From Sinorhizobium sp. BG8 (GTDB lineage Bacteria; Pseudomonadota; Alphaproteobacteria; Rhizobiales; Rhizobiaceae), in NCBI RefSeq assembly GCF_016864555.1, contig NZ_CP044011.1, positions 356,501-420,500 of the forward strand: 64,000 bases of DNA, given 5' to 3'. How positions within the stretch are numbered: position 1 is the first letter of the stretch; every line of letters starts with the position of its first letter. Below, one piece after another: positions 41,485-50,733 of this stretch. A program made the translations under genes and the position numbers. The notes below the pieces were generated by a model, which saw nothing but the letters and a program-made list of their open reading frames with translations, did no database searches and had not been told where the DNA came from.

Positions 41485-41565
41485 ATTGCAGTATGTTGTG
41501 CGCAATGCAGTGCATGCGACGTTTAATCACCGGATTGCCTAACCACAAGTCTCATTGCAGTGCAA
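41485..41565. promoter_or_regulatory. Repeated TGCAGTGCA palindromes upstream of sdhC
   Basis: ATGCAGTGCAT (41505-41515) and TTGCAGTGCAA (41555-41565) are both perfect 11-base palindromes around a central G, with centres exactly 50 bases apart. ATTGCAGTA at 41485-41493 looks like a third half copy. All lie 57-137 bases upstream of the sdhC start, where a promoter would be. No regulator is known to me for this sequence. Confidence 0.45.
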
Positions 41566-41695
41566 AATCAATTTAATCGATTAGACGCAGAAGGTGTATT
41601 TTCGGCCACCAGCACGCGGCCCTCGCCGGTTAACGATAAGTAACGATTCCATAACCAGATTCGTGACTTTCGGGGTCGGATGGTCCAGACTGTCG

Positions 41696-41710
41696 TTAAG
41701 GATCTGTTAA
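41696..41710. promoter_or_regulatory. CtrA-type box TTAA-N7-TTAA
   Basis: TTAA (41696-41699), seven bases, TTAA (41707-41710): a perfect match to the full CtrA consensus of alphaproteobacteria. It ends 24 bases before the ATG at 41735, so it would overlap the core promoter or the start of the transcript of the secreted protein gene. Chance occurrence is possible. Confidence 0.4.
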
Positions 41711-41734
41711 GCGTATTCCGGAGGCTGGAGCAGA

Positions 41735-42439
41735 ATGACTCTGTTTTTATCGACCCGCCTGGTCAAGGTCGCGGTAGCCGCAACTCTGTTCTGCGGGGCA
41801 TTGGCCCAAGTCGCCGAAGCGGCCGACCGGACGCGGTTCCATCACCGGCACAACTCGCATGCCCGCAACCACAAGAACAAGATTCCCGACATAAACACGT
41901 TCAACGGAAACCGCCCATACTTCGGAACCAACCGACGCTTTGCCTGGGACGGCCGTGGCGATTGGGGCGGCCGGGGTAACTGGGGCGGTCGGGGTGATTG
42001 GGGCGACCGGGGGAATTGGCAAGGACAGCGCCAGTGGCGTGGGCAGCGCAACTGGAACAATGGCGACCAGTTTCCACGCATAAACACGTTCAACGGAAAT
42101 CGCCCCTACTACCGGGGCTATGGACCCTATGCCTGGGACGGACAGACCAACTACGGGCGCCGCGGATATTTCGGCCGGGACGAGATCGTGATCAGGAACC
42201 AGCGCCCGTGGCCGACCGGCCAGACCAGCAGCGGTTATGAGAACAACTTCTACGGCGGCGCCCTTTCCGCCTACAACGATCCGGGCAACGGCATGTATTT
42301 CTACTGGGCGGGCAATGACTTCCCGGGTATGGACAGGATGCCGCCAATGCCGTCGCGGGGTGGCAAGGTCATCGCCGTGACGCCGGGCTATACCGGCGGC
42401 TGCTCATGGGAATCAGGCGTCTGTGTGGTGAGGCCCTGA
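41735..42439 (+). CDS. Secreted Gly/Trp/Asn/Arg-rich repeat protein, unknown
   Basis: A 234-residue protein with a signal peptide (VKVAVAATLFCGALAQVAEA, cut before ADR). The mature part has an H/N/R-rich stretch, a block of short RGDWG/RGNWG repeats (roughly residues 73-93), and two copies of INTFNGNRPY (about residues 52-61 and 112-121), each followed by a similar RFAWDG or PYAWDG segment. The C-terminus has a Cys pair (GGCSWESGVCVV), typical of an extracellular disulfide. I recognise no known family. GGAGG lies upstream of the ATG. Convergent with the methyltransferase gene downstream. Confidence 0.8.
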   Translation: MTLFLSTRLVKVAVAATLFCGALAQVAEAADRTRFHHRHNSHARNHKNKIPDINTFNGNRPYFGTNRRFAWDGRGDWGGRGNWGGRGDWGDRGNWQGQRQWRGQRNWNNGDQFPRINTFNGNRPYYRGYGPYAWDGQTNYGRRGYFGRDEIVIRNQRPWPTGQTSSGYENNFYGGALSAYNDPGNGMYFYWAGNDFPGMDRMPPMPSRGGKVIAVTPGYTGGCSWESGVCVVRP

Positions 42440-42451
42440 GGGACACAGTCC

Positions 42452-43108
42452 TCAGGCGGGTTCCGGCAGGAACCGCCAGACGGTCGTCTTCTTGACTTCG
42501 CTGTCTTCCAGCTGGCGGGTGACGGAAACCTCGTAACTCGCGAGCGCCTCCATGCGCTGGCGCGGGCAATAGCTGCGCCCGGGATCGCCGACCATCACGA
42601 GCGCGCCCCGCTGCGCAAGGCGAGAAAACCACGGCACAAGCCGATCGGCGAACTCGCGATCGTAGAAGACGTCACCGGCAAGGACGACATCCCAGCCCTC
42701 ATCGCGTCCGATGAGATCGTCTTTCAGGAATGTCAGCCGCACATCGTTGAGGGCAGCGTTCAGCCGCACTGCGGTTTCCGCCCAGGGATCGATGTCGGCG
42801 GCCGTCACGTGCTCGGCACCCGCCATGGCAGCGGCAATGGCTACGAGGCCCGATCCGCTGGCGAAATCCAGTACGCTGCGGCCTCTCACCAGCTCCGGAT
42901 TATCGATGACATGCCGTGCAAGCCCCTGCCCGCCCGCCCAGGCGAACGCCCAGAACGGCGGCGGCAGTCCGATCTCCTCGAGCTCCGCCTCCGTCTTCAG
43001 CCAGAGCTCGTGAGCTTCAGACGCGAGATGCAACCGAACTTCGGGCACGTGCGGCGGAACCAGCACACCGGTATTCGCCAGAATGAAGCTCTCCGGATCT
43101 GTCTTCAC
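42452..43108 (-). CDS. Class I SAM-dependent methyltransferase (ETFB lysine methyltransferase-like)
   Basis: A 218-residue methyltransferase resembling the Agrobacterium ETF-beta lysine methyltransferase and its mitochondrial counterpart. Motif I is VLDFASGSGLVAIAAAMAGA, then AADIDPWAETAVRLNA, and the post-motif LAGDVFYDREFADRLVPWF, where DVFYD matches the DxFY of this family. The substrate is inferred only. A GTG at 43108 is chosen as start (FILANTGVLVPPHVPEV follows, as in the family); an in-frame ATG at 43207 would overlap the EVE gene. Confidence 0.82.
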   Translation of the reverse strand: MKTDPESFILANTGVLVPPHVPEVRLHLASEAHELWLKTEAELEEIGLPPPFWAFAWAGGQGLARHVIDNPELVRGRSVLDFASGSGLVAIAAAMAGAEHVTAADIDPWAETAVRLNAALNDVRLTFLKDDLIGRDEGWDVVLAGDVFYDREFADRLVPWFSRLAQRGALVMVGDPGRSYCPRQRMEALASYEVSVTRQLEDSEVKKTTVWRFLPEPA

Positions 43109-43151
43109 GCTTCCGTCCTGTCGGGCCGGCTGCAGCCCTCGTTCTCGGATC

Positions 43152-43583
43152 TCACTTCGGCGGATTGTCCAGTCCGCCCATGCGGCAGACCTCGATCCAC
43201 TCATCATCGGTTACGGGCTGTACCGAAAGCCGCATCGACGTCACCAGCGACATTTCGGACAGGGCCGGATTGGCCTTGATGTCCTTCAGGCTCACCGGCC
43301 GCGGCAGGTCACGAACGGCACGGATATCGACGCAGTCCCAGCGCGGATCGTCACCTGCAGTGGAATCAGGGTGGGAGAGCGCGCAGACCTCCGTGATGCC
43401 GACGATCTCCAGCCCTTCGTTCGAGTGATAGAAGAACCCCTTGTCGCCGATCTTCATCGCACGCATGTTGTTGCGCGCGAGATAGTTGCGCACGCCCGTC
43501 CATTCCGTTCCCTGCTCGCCTGCTTCCTTCTGCATGGTCCAGGACCATTTGAACGGTTCGGACTTATACAGCCAGAATGCCAT
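43152..43583 (-). CDS. EVE domain-containing protein
   Basis: A 143-residue EVE/PUA-like domain protein: MAFWLYKSEPFKWSW, WTGVRNYLARNNMRAMKIGDKGFFYHSN, then GITEVC and the aromatic cage-like residues at DPRWDCVDI. EVE domains bind modified bases in nucleic acids; the biological role of this stand-alone form is unknown. It lies 4 bases after a YCII gene, same strand. Confidence 0.92.
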   Translation of the reverse strand: MAFWLYKSEPFKWSWTMQKEAGEQGTEWTGVRNYLARNNMRAMKIGDKGFFYHSNEGLEIVGITEVCALSHPDSTAGDDPRWDCVDIRAVRDLPRPVSLKDIKANPALSEMSLVTSMRLSVQPVTDDEWIEVCRMGGLDNPPK

Positions 43584-43587
43584 TCCT

Positions 43588-43881
43588 TCACGCCTCCGGC
43601 TTGTTGAACGTCCAGGTCCAGGGCTTCACGTCCACGGTCGCGAACAGGCCCGCCTTGCTGAACGGATCGGCCTCTGCAAGCGCGCGGGCCGCATCGAAGC
43701 TGTCTGCCTTGACGACCACGAGGCTGCCGTTTGGTTTGCCGTCGCCATCGAGGAACGGCCCGGCGAATGCGAGCCTGCCTTCGGCGTTGAGGCGATTGAG
43801 GTGCTCCACATGCGCGGGGCGGGTATCGAGCCGCAGTTGAAGGGAGTTCGGTTTGTCGGTGCAAAGGAGAGCGAAGTACAT
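43588..43881 (-). CDS. YciI family protein
   Basis: A 97-residue YCII-domain protein (MYFALLCTDKPNS, RPAHVEHLNRLNAEGRLAFAGPFLDGDGKPNGSLVVV, EADPFSKAGLF). The conserved His (in RPAHVEHL) and the DPF of the proposed active site are present. Function unknown. Lies 21 bases after gpsA. Confidence 0.92.
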   Translation of the reverse strand: MYFALLCTDKPNSLQLRLDTRPAHVEHLNRLNAEGRLAFAGPFLDGDGKPNGSLVVVKADSFDAARALAEADPFSKAGLFATVDVKPWTWTFNKPEA

Positions 43882-43902
43882 GTCAGTCGTTCCTTTCGTT
43901 GA

Positions 43903-44892
43903 TCATTCCTGAGTGATTGGGCGGGACATCAGCTGCACGATCGCCGTCTTGATGTCCATGCGGCCACCGACGATCGCGGCAACCGCTGCCGTGACCGGCA
44001 TATCGATGCTCAGCTTTTCGGCGACCGAGGCGGCCACCGACGCAGCAAACGCGCCTTCGACGAGGTCGCCGGGCCATCCGTCCGCCGTTCCGTGCCGACC
44101 GAGCGCGATGCCGAAGCGCAGATTGCGCGACTGGTGGCTTGTTCCCGTCAGCACGAGATCGCCCAGACCCGAAAGACCAGTCACCGTGATCGGATCGCCC
44201 CCATGTGCCGCAACGAATCGCGACATTTCCGCCAGCCCTCTCGCTATCAGTGCCGCCCGGGCGGAATCGCCGAGCCCCGCGCCTTCCACGATTCCGCAGG
44301 CGATCGCGAGCACATTCTTGAGCGCCCCGCCGAGTTGCACTCCGATGCGGTCGGCGGATGGATAGAGCCGGAAGGTCGGCCCCGAAAGAGTCTCGGCGAT
44401 TTCAGCGGCCTGTCGCGCCGTCTCCCCGGCGATGACCATCGCGGTCGGCAGCCCCTTCGCGATGTCTGCGGCAAAGCCCGGACCGGACAGCACGGCAACA
44501 TGCCTGCCGGGCAATTCCTCTTCCAGCACCTCCGTCAGCAGGCGACCGGACGACTTCTCCATGCCCTTGGCGCATATCGCTACCGATGCCTGGGGATCAA
44601 GATAGGACGCCAGTTCCCGCGCCGCCGTTCTCTGCGCCTGCGAGGGCATGGCAAAGAGTACGATGGGTGCGCCTTGAAGAACCGTCGGATCGATAGACGC
44701 CGTGAGATTTTGGGACAGGTCGATCCCTGGCAGTACCTTCTCGCTTCGATGCCGCTCGGAGACTTCGCGCGCCACGCTTTCCTGGCGCGCAAGCAGGACC
44801 ACGTCGCAGTCCCCCTTCGCAGCCGCGACCGTTGCGAGCGCAGTGCCAAACGCCCCCGCACCGACGACAACGACTTTTTTCCTGTCACTCAT
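43903..44892 (-). CDS. gpsA: Glycerol-3-phosphate dehydrogenase [NAD(P)+]
   Basis: A 329-residue enzyme that makes sn-glycerol-3-phosphate from dihydroxyacetone phosphate for phospholipid synthesis. [19 protein letters not shown] is the dinucleotide site; IAVCAKGMEK-like ([14 protein letters not shown]), [17 protein letters not shown] and the catalytic-Lys block [20 protein letters not shown] follow. It overlaps the tsaD stop by four bases (ATGA). Confidence 0.96.
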   Translation of the reverse strand: MSDRKKVVVVGAGAFGTALATVAAAKGDCDVVLLARQESVAREVSERHRSEKVLPGIDLSQNLTASIDPTVLQGAPIVLFAMPSQAQRTAARELASYLDPQASVAICAKGMEKSSGRLLTEVLEEELPGRHVAVLSGPGFAADIAKGLPTAMVIAGETARQAAEIAETLSGPTFRLYPSADRIGVQLGGALKNVLAIACGIVEGAGLGDSARAALIARGLAEMSRFVAAHGGDPITVTGLSGLGDLVLTGTSHQSRNLRFGIALGRHGTADGWPGDLVEGAFAASVAASVAEKLSIDMPVTAAVAAIVGGRMDIKTAIVQLMSRPITQE

Positions 44893-45983
44893 GCTTTTGC
44901 GCCCCTCTTGCCGGAACCGAGCAGCGCTGCCGCATCAGCATCGAGTGGCCAGCGTGAGCGCGGCGCGACGGAAAGGGGATCGGCCTCCAGTCCGGTCGCC
45001 ATTCGCTCGAGCGCTGCCCAGGCAATCATGGCGGCGTTGTCGGTACAGAGCGCATGGGGCGGCGCGACGAACCGAAAGCCGCGCCGGGCGCAAAGCTTCT
45101 CCAGCGTCTGACGCAGGACCAGGTTCGCTGCCACACCTCCCGCGACGACGAGCGCGGGCGATCCCACGTCCGCAAACTCCTTCTTGAAACGCTCGAGGCC
45201 GCGTCCGATGCGATCTTCCAGCGTGCGCGAGACCGCCTTCTGGAACGAGGCGCAGATGTCGGCAACGTCCTGGTCGGTCAACGGCTCTATCGACTGCGCG
45301 GCCTGGCGAACGGCCGTCTTTAGGCCGGAGAAGGAAAAGTCGAGCCGCGCTTCACCGACCAGGGGCCGGGGCAGCGGAAAGCGATCCGCATTGCCGTTTC
45401 GCGCCGCGCGCTCGACCGCGGGTCCCCCCGGATAAGGCAGGCCCAGAAGCTTCGCCGTCTTGTCGAAGGCTTCTCCGAGCGCATCGTCGATGGTCGTGCC
45501 CCAGCGTTCATACTTGTCGACCCCGCGCACGAGGATCAGCTGCGTATGTCCGCCCGAGACGAGAAGCATGAGATAGGGGAAGGACAGCCCGTCCGTCAGC
45601 CGCGCCGTGAGCGCGTGTCCCTCGAGATGATTGATTGCGTAGAGGGGCTTTCCTGTGGCGCGTGCGATCGCCTTGCCCGTCATGAGGCCGACGATCAGGC
45701 CGCCGATCAGCCCCGGTCCGCTTGTCGCCGCAATCGCATCAACGTCGGCAAGCTTGAGGTCCGCCCGCAACAGGGCCTCGGAAATCAGACTGTCCAGTGC
45801 TTCGACATGCGCGCGCGCCGCAATTTCCGGCACGACGCCGCCATAGGCGCTATGCTCGTCAAGCTGGCTCAGCACCACCTCTCCGAGGATTGTGCCTTCC
45901 CCGCTTTCGGAGCGCCGCACGACAGCCGCGGCGGTCTCGTCGCAGCTTGTCTCGATGCCGAGTATGGTGAGATGGGACGACAT
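44889..45983 (-). CDS. tsaD: tRNA N6-adenosine threonylcarbamoyltransferase TsaD
   Basis: A 364-residue ASKHA-fold enzyme of the t6A modification complex. [16 protein letters not shown] is the start, the metal-binding [12 protein letters not shown] follows, and [10 protein letters not shown] and [13 protein letters not shown] are conserved. ATG 45983 ([17 protein letters not shown]) is the family start. Divergent from hemC (73-base gap) and coupled to gpsA downstream. Confidence 0.97.
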   Translation of the reverse strand: MSSHLTILGIETSCDETAAAVVRRSESGEGTILGEVVLSQLDEHSAYGGVVPEIAARAHVEALDSLISEALLRADLKLADVDAIAATSGPGLIGGLIVGLMTGKAIARATGKPLYAINHLEGHALTARLTDGLSFPYLMLLVSGGHTQLILVRGVDKYERWGTTIDDALGEAFDKTAKLLGLPYPGGPAVERAARNGNADRFPLPRPLVGEARLDFSFSGLKTAVRQAAQSIEPLTDQDVADICASFQKAVSRTLEDRIGRGLERFKKEFADVGSPALVVAGGVAANLVLRQTLEKLCARRGFRFVAPPHALCTDNAAMIAWAALERMATGLEADPLSVAPRSRWPLDADAAALLGSGKRGAKA

Positions 45984-46056
45984 GAAGCACGCTGGTTGAT
46001 TGCGATGGCTGCGAAAGCCGGTTACGAGAACTCCCGGTAACAACGGATGACGGCGG

Positions 46057-46986
46057 ATGCAAACAAAACCTTTCAGGATCGGCACGCGGGGCAGTCCCCT
46101 GGCCATGGCCCAGGCTCACGAAACGCGCGCGCGCCTCATGGCCGCCCACGGCCTTCCGGAAGAGATGTTCGAGATCGTGGTCCTTTCAACGAAAGGCGAC
46201 CGCATTACCGACCGGTCGCTGGCCCTCATCGGAGGCAAGGGTCTCTTCACGGAAGAGATCGAAGCCCAGCTTTCGTCCGGAGAGCTCGACTTCGCGGTGC
46301 ACTCCTCCAAGGACATGCCGACGAAGCTTCCCGAGGGGCTCGAGCTTGCAGCTTTCCTGCCCCGCGAGGACATACGCGACGCATTCATCGGCCGCACATC
46401 GAAACGCCTCTTGGAACTGCCTGAAAATGCAACGGTCGGCTCCGCCTCCCTGAGGCGCCAGGCTCTCATTCGCAGGCTTCGCCCGGATCTCAATGTTGTC
46501 GTGTTCCGCGGTCAGGTCGAGACGCGGCTGCGCAAGCTCGACGAGGGCCAGGCCGATGCCACCCTGCTCGCTTTCGCGGGCCTGAAGCGCCTCGGCAAGA
46601 GCGACATCCCCACGGAGCTCCTCGATCCCGATCAGTTTCCGCCCGCCCCGGCGCAGGGCGCCATATGCGTCGAGGCGCGAAGGGACGATCGCCGTGTGCG
46701 CGACCTGCTCTCAGCGATCGACGATGCGACCACCCATCAGGCGGTCGCCTGCGAACGCAGCTTCCTCGCTTCGCTGGACGGCTCCTGTCGCACCCCGATC
46801 GCGGGCTACGCGGTATCGGACGGAATGCAAGTCCGGTTCCGCGGCATGATCCTCACCCCGGACGGCACCCGGTTCCACGAGGTCGAGGAGACGGGCCACG
46901 CTTCGGCCGCGGCGATGGTCGGTGAAAGAGCGGGCGTGCGCATCCGGGAAGAGGCGGGCTCCTCCTTCTTCGAGAGCTGGAGCTGA
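46057..46986 (+). CDS. hemC: Hydroxymethylbilane synthase
   Basis: A 309-residue porphobilinogen deaminase that assembles four porphobilinogens on a dipyrromethane cofactor. [14 protein letters not shown] begins it, with [11 protein letters not shown] and the cofactor Cys in [13 protein letters not shown]. Its stop overlaps the hemD ATG (TGATG). Confidence 0.97.
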   Translation: MQTKPFRIGTRGSPLAMAQAHETRARLMAAHGLPEEMFEIVVLSTKGDRITDRSLALIGGKGLFTEEIEAQLSSGELDFAVHSSKDMPTKLPEGLELAAFLPREDIRDAFIGRTSKRLLELPENATVGSASLRRQALIRRLRPDLNVVVFRGQVETRLRKLDEGQADATLLAFAGLKRLGKSDIPTELLDPDQFPPAPAQGAICVEARRDDRRVRDLLSAIDDATTHQAVACERSFLASLDGSCRTPIAGYAVSDGMQVRFRGMILTPDGTRFHEVEETGHASAAAMVGERAGVRIREEAGSSFFESWS

Positions 46987-47711
46987 TGCGCGTACTCGTC
47001 ATCCGCCCCGAGCCTTCTGCCCAGCGTACCGCAAGAAAACTCACTTCGCTCGGTCACGACCCTATCGTCTTGCCGCTTGCGGCAGCCGAGAATGACACCG
47101 ACGGGACACGGGAAGCGCTGAAGGAGCCGCACTCGTCGCTCGCCATCACGAGCGCGCAGGCGGTGCGCGTCCTGCAGTCCCTCGGCCCCGAGCTGGATCG
47201 ACACCTCCTTTCGACGGTCTTCGCCGTTGGCCGATCGACGGCCCGTGTTGCGACAGAGACGGGCTTCCGGACCGTTCTCACCGCCGAAGGCGACGGCCGC
47301 GAACTCGCGGACTTCATCGCCGCGCATTACCGCAATTTCGGCACCCCCGTGGAACCGACGCTTTATCTCGCTGGTATTCCCCGCGCGCCAAACTTCGAGG
47401 CCCGTCTCAAGGAACACGACATCCGTTTCAAGACGGTCGACAGCTATCGGATGAAGCCGATCCGGCCGCCGCGGGCGACGTTGCGGCCGATACTGCTGGA
47501 TGGCAGACCGGACGCAATCCTCTTCCATTCGCGGGAATCCGCCGTTCGCTTCTTCCAGCTGCCAATGGTCGAAGAGTATCCGGACCAGTTGCAAAGCACG
47601 CTCCTTCTCTGCATGAGCCGCAATGTCGCTACGGCCGTACCCGAACGGTTTGCCGCTTCCGTGGTCGTCGCATCCAGACCGGACGAAGACAGTCTCCTCG
47701 ACCTGCTGTAG
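46986..47711 (+). CDS. hemD: Uroporphyrinogen-III synthase
   Basis: A 241-residue uroporphyrinogen-III synthase closing the tetrapyrrole ring. The family is poorly conserved; recognisable are [42 protein letters not shown] and DAILFHSRESAVRFF. Identity is supported mainly by its overlap with hemC and position before the mitofilin and hemY genes. Confidence 0.92.
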   Translation: MRVLVIRPEPSAQRTARKLTSLGHDPIVLPLAAAENDTDGTREALKEPHSSLAITSAQAVRVLQSLGPELDRHLLSTVFAVGRSTARVATETGFRTVLTAEGDGRELADFIAAHYRNFGTPVEPTLYLAGIPRAPNFEARLKEHDIRFKTVDSYRMKPIRPPRATLRPILLDGRPDAILFHSRESAVRFFQLPMVEEYPDQLQSTLLLCMSRNVATAVPERFAASVVVASRPDEDSLLDLL

Positions 47712-47828
47712 CCGTCAGGAATTGCCCCGCTCGGCGAGGCAAAGTCAGCAAAATTCGCCGAGGGGCTTTTCCTCGATGGCAAGCCTGTCTACGTTTGTGG
47801 CAGAGCATCAGACCTTGAGGAGTTCTCC

Positions 47829-49103
47829 ATGGACCCCGACAAACCGTCGCGTCGACAAAAATCCGACCAGCCGCCAGTCACGATCGAAATAGAGTCTCCC
47901 CCCATCAAGGAGAGCGATCCACACGTACCGGCGGAGCAGGAGGTGGATACTGCGGTCTCCGCCCAGCCCGAGGAGACCGTCGCTGACGCTCCTGTAGGGT
48001 CGGAAGCAGCAGCTTCAGAGAAGGTTGCCGAGGAGGAAAATTCCGCCTCCACGACATTTTCCGAGGCCGAGTCGCATTCCTATTTCGGCGGCAGCGATGC
48101 CGCGAAGGCACCGGAACCCGTCCCCCCTCGCAGGGGCAGTGCCGGACCGCTCGCTGCCGGCATACTCGGCGGCCTGATCGCGCTCGTGGGTGCTGGAAGC
48201 CTGCAATATGGGGGCTACCTGCCGTTCCTCGGTCCACAAGAGGAGGAATCGAACGCGGCCGTCGATGCGCTTTCCGAGGAAGTTGCGAGCCTGAAGGCTA
48301 CGCTGGCGCAAGCGCCGAGCGCGAGCCCTGACCTTGTGCCACTGGAGACCCGGATCGCCAGTCTGGAGCAGAGCCTTGCGAACGCACCTTCGTTGAGCAG
48401 CGGAAACACGACCGAGACATCAACGGCACTTGCCTCTCTTGAAGCGAAGGTTTCGGCCCTTTCAACAGAACTCGCAACGGTCAGCAAGCAGGCAGAAGAC
48501 GCGGCGCGCGCAAGCAGCGGGAGCGAGACCCAACTCGATGAGAGGCTTGCTGTCGTCGAACAGAAGCTTGAGAAGCCTGAGAAGGATGTCTCTGTGGCCC
48601 GCGCCATGGGCGCGGCCACGCTGAAGACGGCGATTGACCGCGGTGGCCCATACCTGGCGGAGCTCGAAGCACTTGCGAGCGTCGCACCGGACGATCCGGC
48701 AATTGCGGGCCTTCGCGAACGGGCTGCCGTCGGTGTCGTATCGCGCAGCCAGCTCGCCGCAACCTTTCCGGATACCGCCGACAAGATACTGGCGGCCATC
48801 CATCAGCCTCAGGGCGACGAGGGCGTCATTGCCCGGCTGATGTCGAGTGCCACCTCCGCCATCCGCATTCGCCCGGTCGGCAGCGTCGAGGGAGACAGTC
48901 CCGAGGCGATCGTCGCGCGTATTGAAGACAAGGTGCGCAATGGCGACCTGAAGGGCGCGGCAATCGAATGGGAAGTTCTGCCTGAGGCAGGAAAGGCCGC
49001 CGGAGCCGACTACAAGACACTGCTGGATCAGCGGGTCGCCGTCGAGGATCTGGTCGGCGCCGTCGTTTCACGTTCCATGTCAAGCACCGGAACCCAGGGA
49101 TGA
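47829..49103 (+). CDS. Alphaproteobacterial mitofilin (Mic60) family membrane protein
   Basis: A 424-residue protein with the Mic60 layout: an acidic, Pro/Glu/Ser-rich N-terminal part (residues 1-100), one membrane span (about residues 108-130, LAAGILGGLIALVGAGSLQYG), a coiled-coil (EEVASLKATLAQAPS onwards to about residue 250) and a C-terminal mitofilin-type helical domain. In alphaproteobacteria Mic60 next to heme genes shapes the intracytoplasmic membrane, by analogy with mitochondrial cristae (established for related species). ATG at 47829; 11 bases before hemY. Confidence 0.88.
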   Translation: MDPDKPSRRQKSDQPPVTIEIESPPIKESDPHVPAEQEVDTAVSAQPEETVADAPVGSEAAASEKVAEEENSASTTFSEAESHSYFGGSDAAKAPEPVPPRRGSAGPLAAGILGGLIALVGAGSLQYGGYLPFLGPQEEESNAAVDALSEEVASLKATLAQAPSASPDLVPLETRIASLEQSLANAPSLSSGNTTETSTALASLEAKVSALSTELATVSKQAEDAARASSGSETQLDERLAVVEQKLEKPEKDVSVARAMGAATLKTAIDRGGPYLAELEALASVAPDDPAIAGLRERAAVGVVSRSQLAATFPDTADKILAAIHQPQGDEGVIARLMSSATSAIRIRPVGSVEGDSPEAIVARIEDKVRNGDLKGAAIEWEVLPEAGKAAGADYKTLLDQRVAVEDLVGAVVSRSMSSTGTQG

Positions 49104-49114
49104 GGAAAGAGTAG

Positions 49115-50707
49115 ATGGTTCGTATCCTGGTCTTCGCACTCATTGTTCTGGCCCTGGGATCGGGCTTTGCCTGGCTTGCGGACCGCCCCGGCGAGCTCTC
49201 GCTCGTCTGGCAGGGCCAGCGTGCCGACATGAGCCTGATGGTCGCCGCCACGCTGCTCGTATCCTTCCTTGCGGCAGTGATGCTTGCCTGGTGGATCGTT
49301 CGGGTCGTCCTGACGTCGCCCCATTCCATTCAGCGCTACTTCCGCGCCCGCAAGCGGGACCGGGGCTATCAGGCCCTGTCGACAGGACTTATCGCCGCCG
49401 GAGCCGGTGATGCGTCCCTCGCCCGCAAGATGAATGCACGGGCAAGAGGTCTCATCCGCGCGGACCAGGAACCCCTGATCCACCTGCTCGAGGCACAGGC
49501 CGCCCTGATCGAAGGACGGCACGACGAGGCCCGGCAGACATTCGAACGCATGGCGGACGATCCAGAAACGAGGGAACTGGGCCTGCGCGGCCTGTACCTC
49601 GAAGCGCGAAGGCTCGGCGCAAACGAAGCGGCACGCCAGTACGCCGAGCGAGCCGCGGAGAAGGCTCCACACCTCCCATGGGCCGCCGAAGCGGCGCTCG
49701 AGTATCGTTCGCAGGCAGGCGACTGGGACGACGCGCTTCGGCTCGTCGATCAGACACGATCCACCACAAGCACGGACAAGGCGGCGAACGACCGAAGGAA
49801 GGCCGTGCTTTTGACGGCAAGGGCCGGCGGCAGGCTGGAGGCCGACCCGAGGGGTGCTCGCGACGATGCGACCCACGCACTGAAGCTCTCGGAAAACTTC
49901 GTGCCGGCAGGTCTGATCGCCGCGAAGGCCTACCTCCGCGAAAACAACCTCCGCAAGGCGGCATCCCTGCTCGAACAGCTTTGGAAGGGCCAGCCGCATC
50001 CCGAAGTCGCCAAGCTCTATGTCAGGGCGCGCAACGGCGACTCGGCAAGCGAGCGGCTGAAGCGTGCGGAAAAGCTCGAGGGCCTGCGTCCAAACAATGT
50101 CGAGGCGCTGATTGCCGTGTCCGAAGCGGCGCTCGAAGCACGGAATTTCCACCTGGCACGCGACAAGGCGGAGGCGGCGGCGCGATTGTCGCCACGTGAA
50201 GGCATCTTCCTGCTCCTGGCCGATATCGAGGATGCCGAAACCGGCGATCAGGGCCGCATCCGCCACTGGATGAACCAGGCATTGAAGTCTCCGCGTGACC
50301 CGGCCTGGACCTCCGACGGTATTGTCGCTTCGGAGTGGATGCCGGTTTCACCGGTGACCGGCAAGCTGGACGCCTTCGAGTGGCGGGCACCCGTCTCCCA
50401 GCTCGACGGTCCGGTCGAGGAAGGATCGGCCAATCCGGCGGAGGAGGCGATCCGCACGCTCCCGCCGATCGCCGTTACGGCCGCGAAGGCAGAGGCGGCA
50501 AGCCAGCCGGTCGCAGAGAAGGTTCAGACAATCCATATTGAACCCGCCCAGAAGGCAGAGAAGAAAACGTCGGACAAGACGGCTGAAGACAAGAAACAGG
50601 CCGGCAGCATCGGGGAGGAGAAGCCATTCTTCGGCGGACTGCCGGATGATCCCGGCGTGAAGGGCGAAGTGCGCAAGGAAGCGGCTTCCGCATTCCGGTT
50701 GTTCTGA
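49115..50707 (+). CDS. hemY: HemY family protein (HemY_N, TPR)
   Basis: A 530-residue inner membrane protein. Two N-terminal membrane spans (LVFALIVLALGSGFAWLA and VAATLLVSFLAAVMLAWWIV) precede a TPR region (GLIAAGAGDASLARKMNARA, HLLEAQAALIEGRHDEA, and similar repeats to about residue 380); the C-terminus is charged and disordered. HemY_N proteins follow hemCD in proteobacteria, but their part in heme synthesis is unclear. Not the protoporphyrinogen oxidase also called HemY in Bacillus. Confidence 0.9.
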   Translation: MVRILVFALIVLALGSGFAWLADRPGELSLVWQGQRADMSLMVAATLLVSFLAAVMLAWWIVRVVLTSPHSIQRYFRARKRDRGYQALSTGLIAAGAGDASLARKMNARARGLIRADQEPLIHLLEAQAALIEGRHDEARQTFERMADDPETRELGLRGLYLEARRLGANEAARQYAERAAEKAPHLPWAAEAALEYRSQAGDWDDALRLVDQTRSTTSTDKAANDRRKAVLLTARAGGRLEADPRGARDDATHALKLSENFVPAGLIAAKAYLRENNLRKAASLLEQLWKGQPHPEVAKLYVRARNGDSASERLKRAEKLEGLRPNNVEALIAVSEAALEARNFHLARDKAEAAARLSPREGIFLLLADIEDAETGDQGRIRHWMNQALKSPRDPAWTSDGIVASEWMPVSPVTGKLDAFEWRAPVSQLDGPVEEGSANPAEEAIRTLPPIAVTAAKAEAASQPVAEKVQTIHIEPAQKAEKKTSDKTAEDKKQAGSIGEEKPFFGGLPDDPGVKGEVRKEAASAFRLF

Positions 50708-50733
50708 TCGACGCAAGGGGTAGTGGGCTAAGG

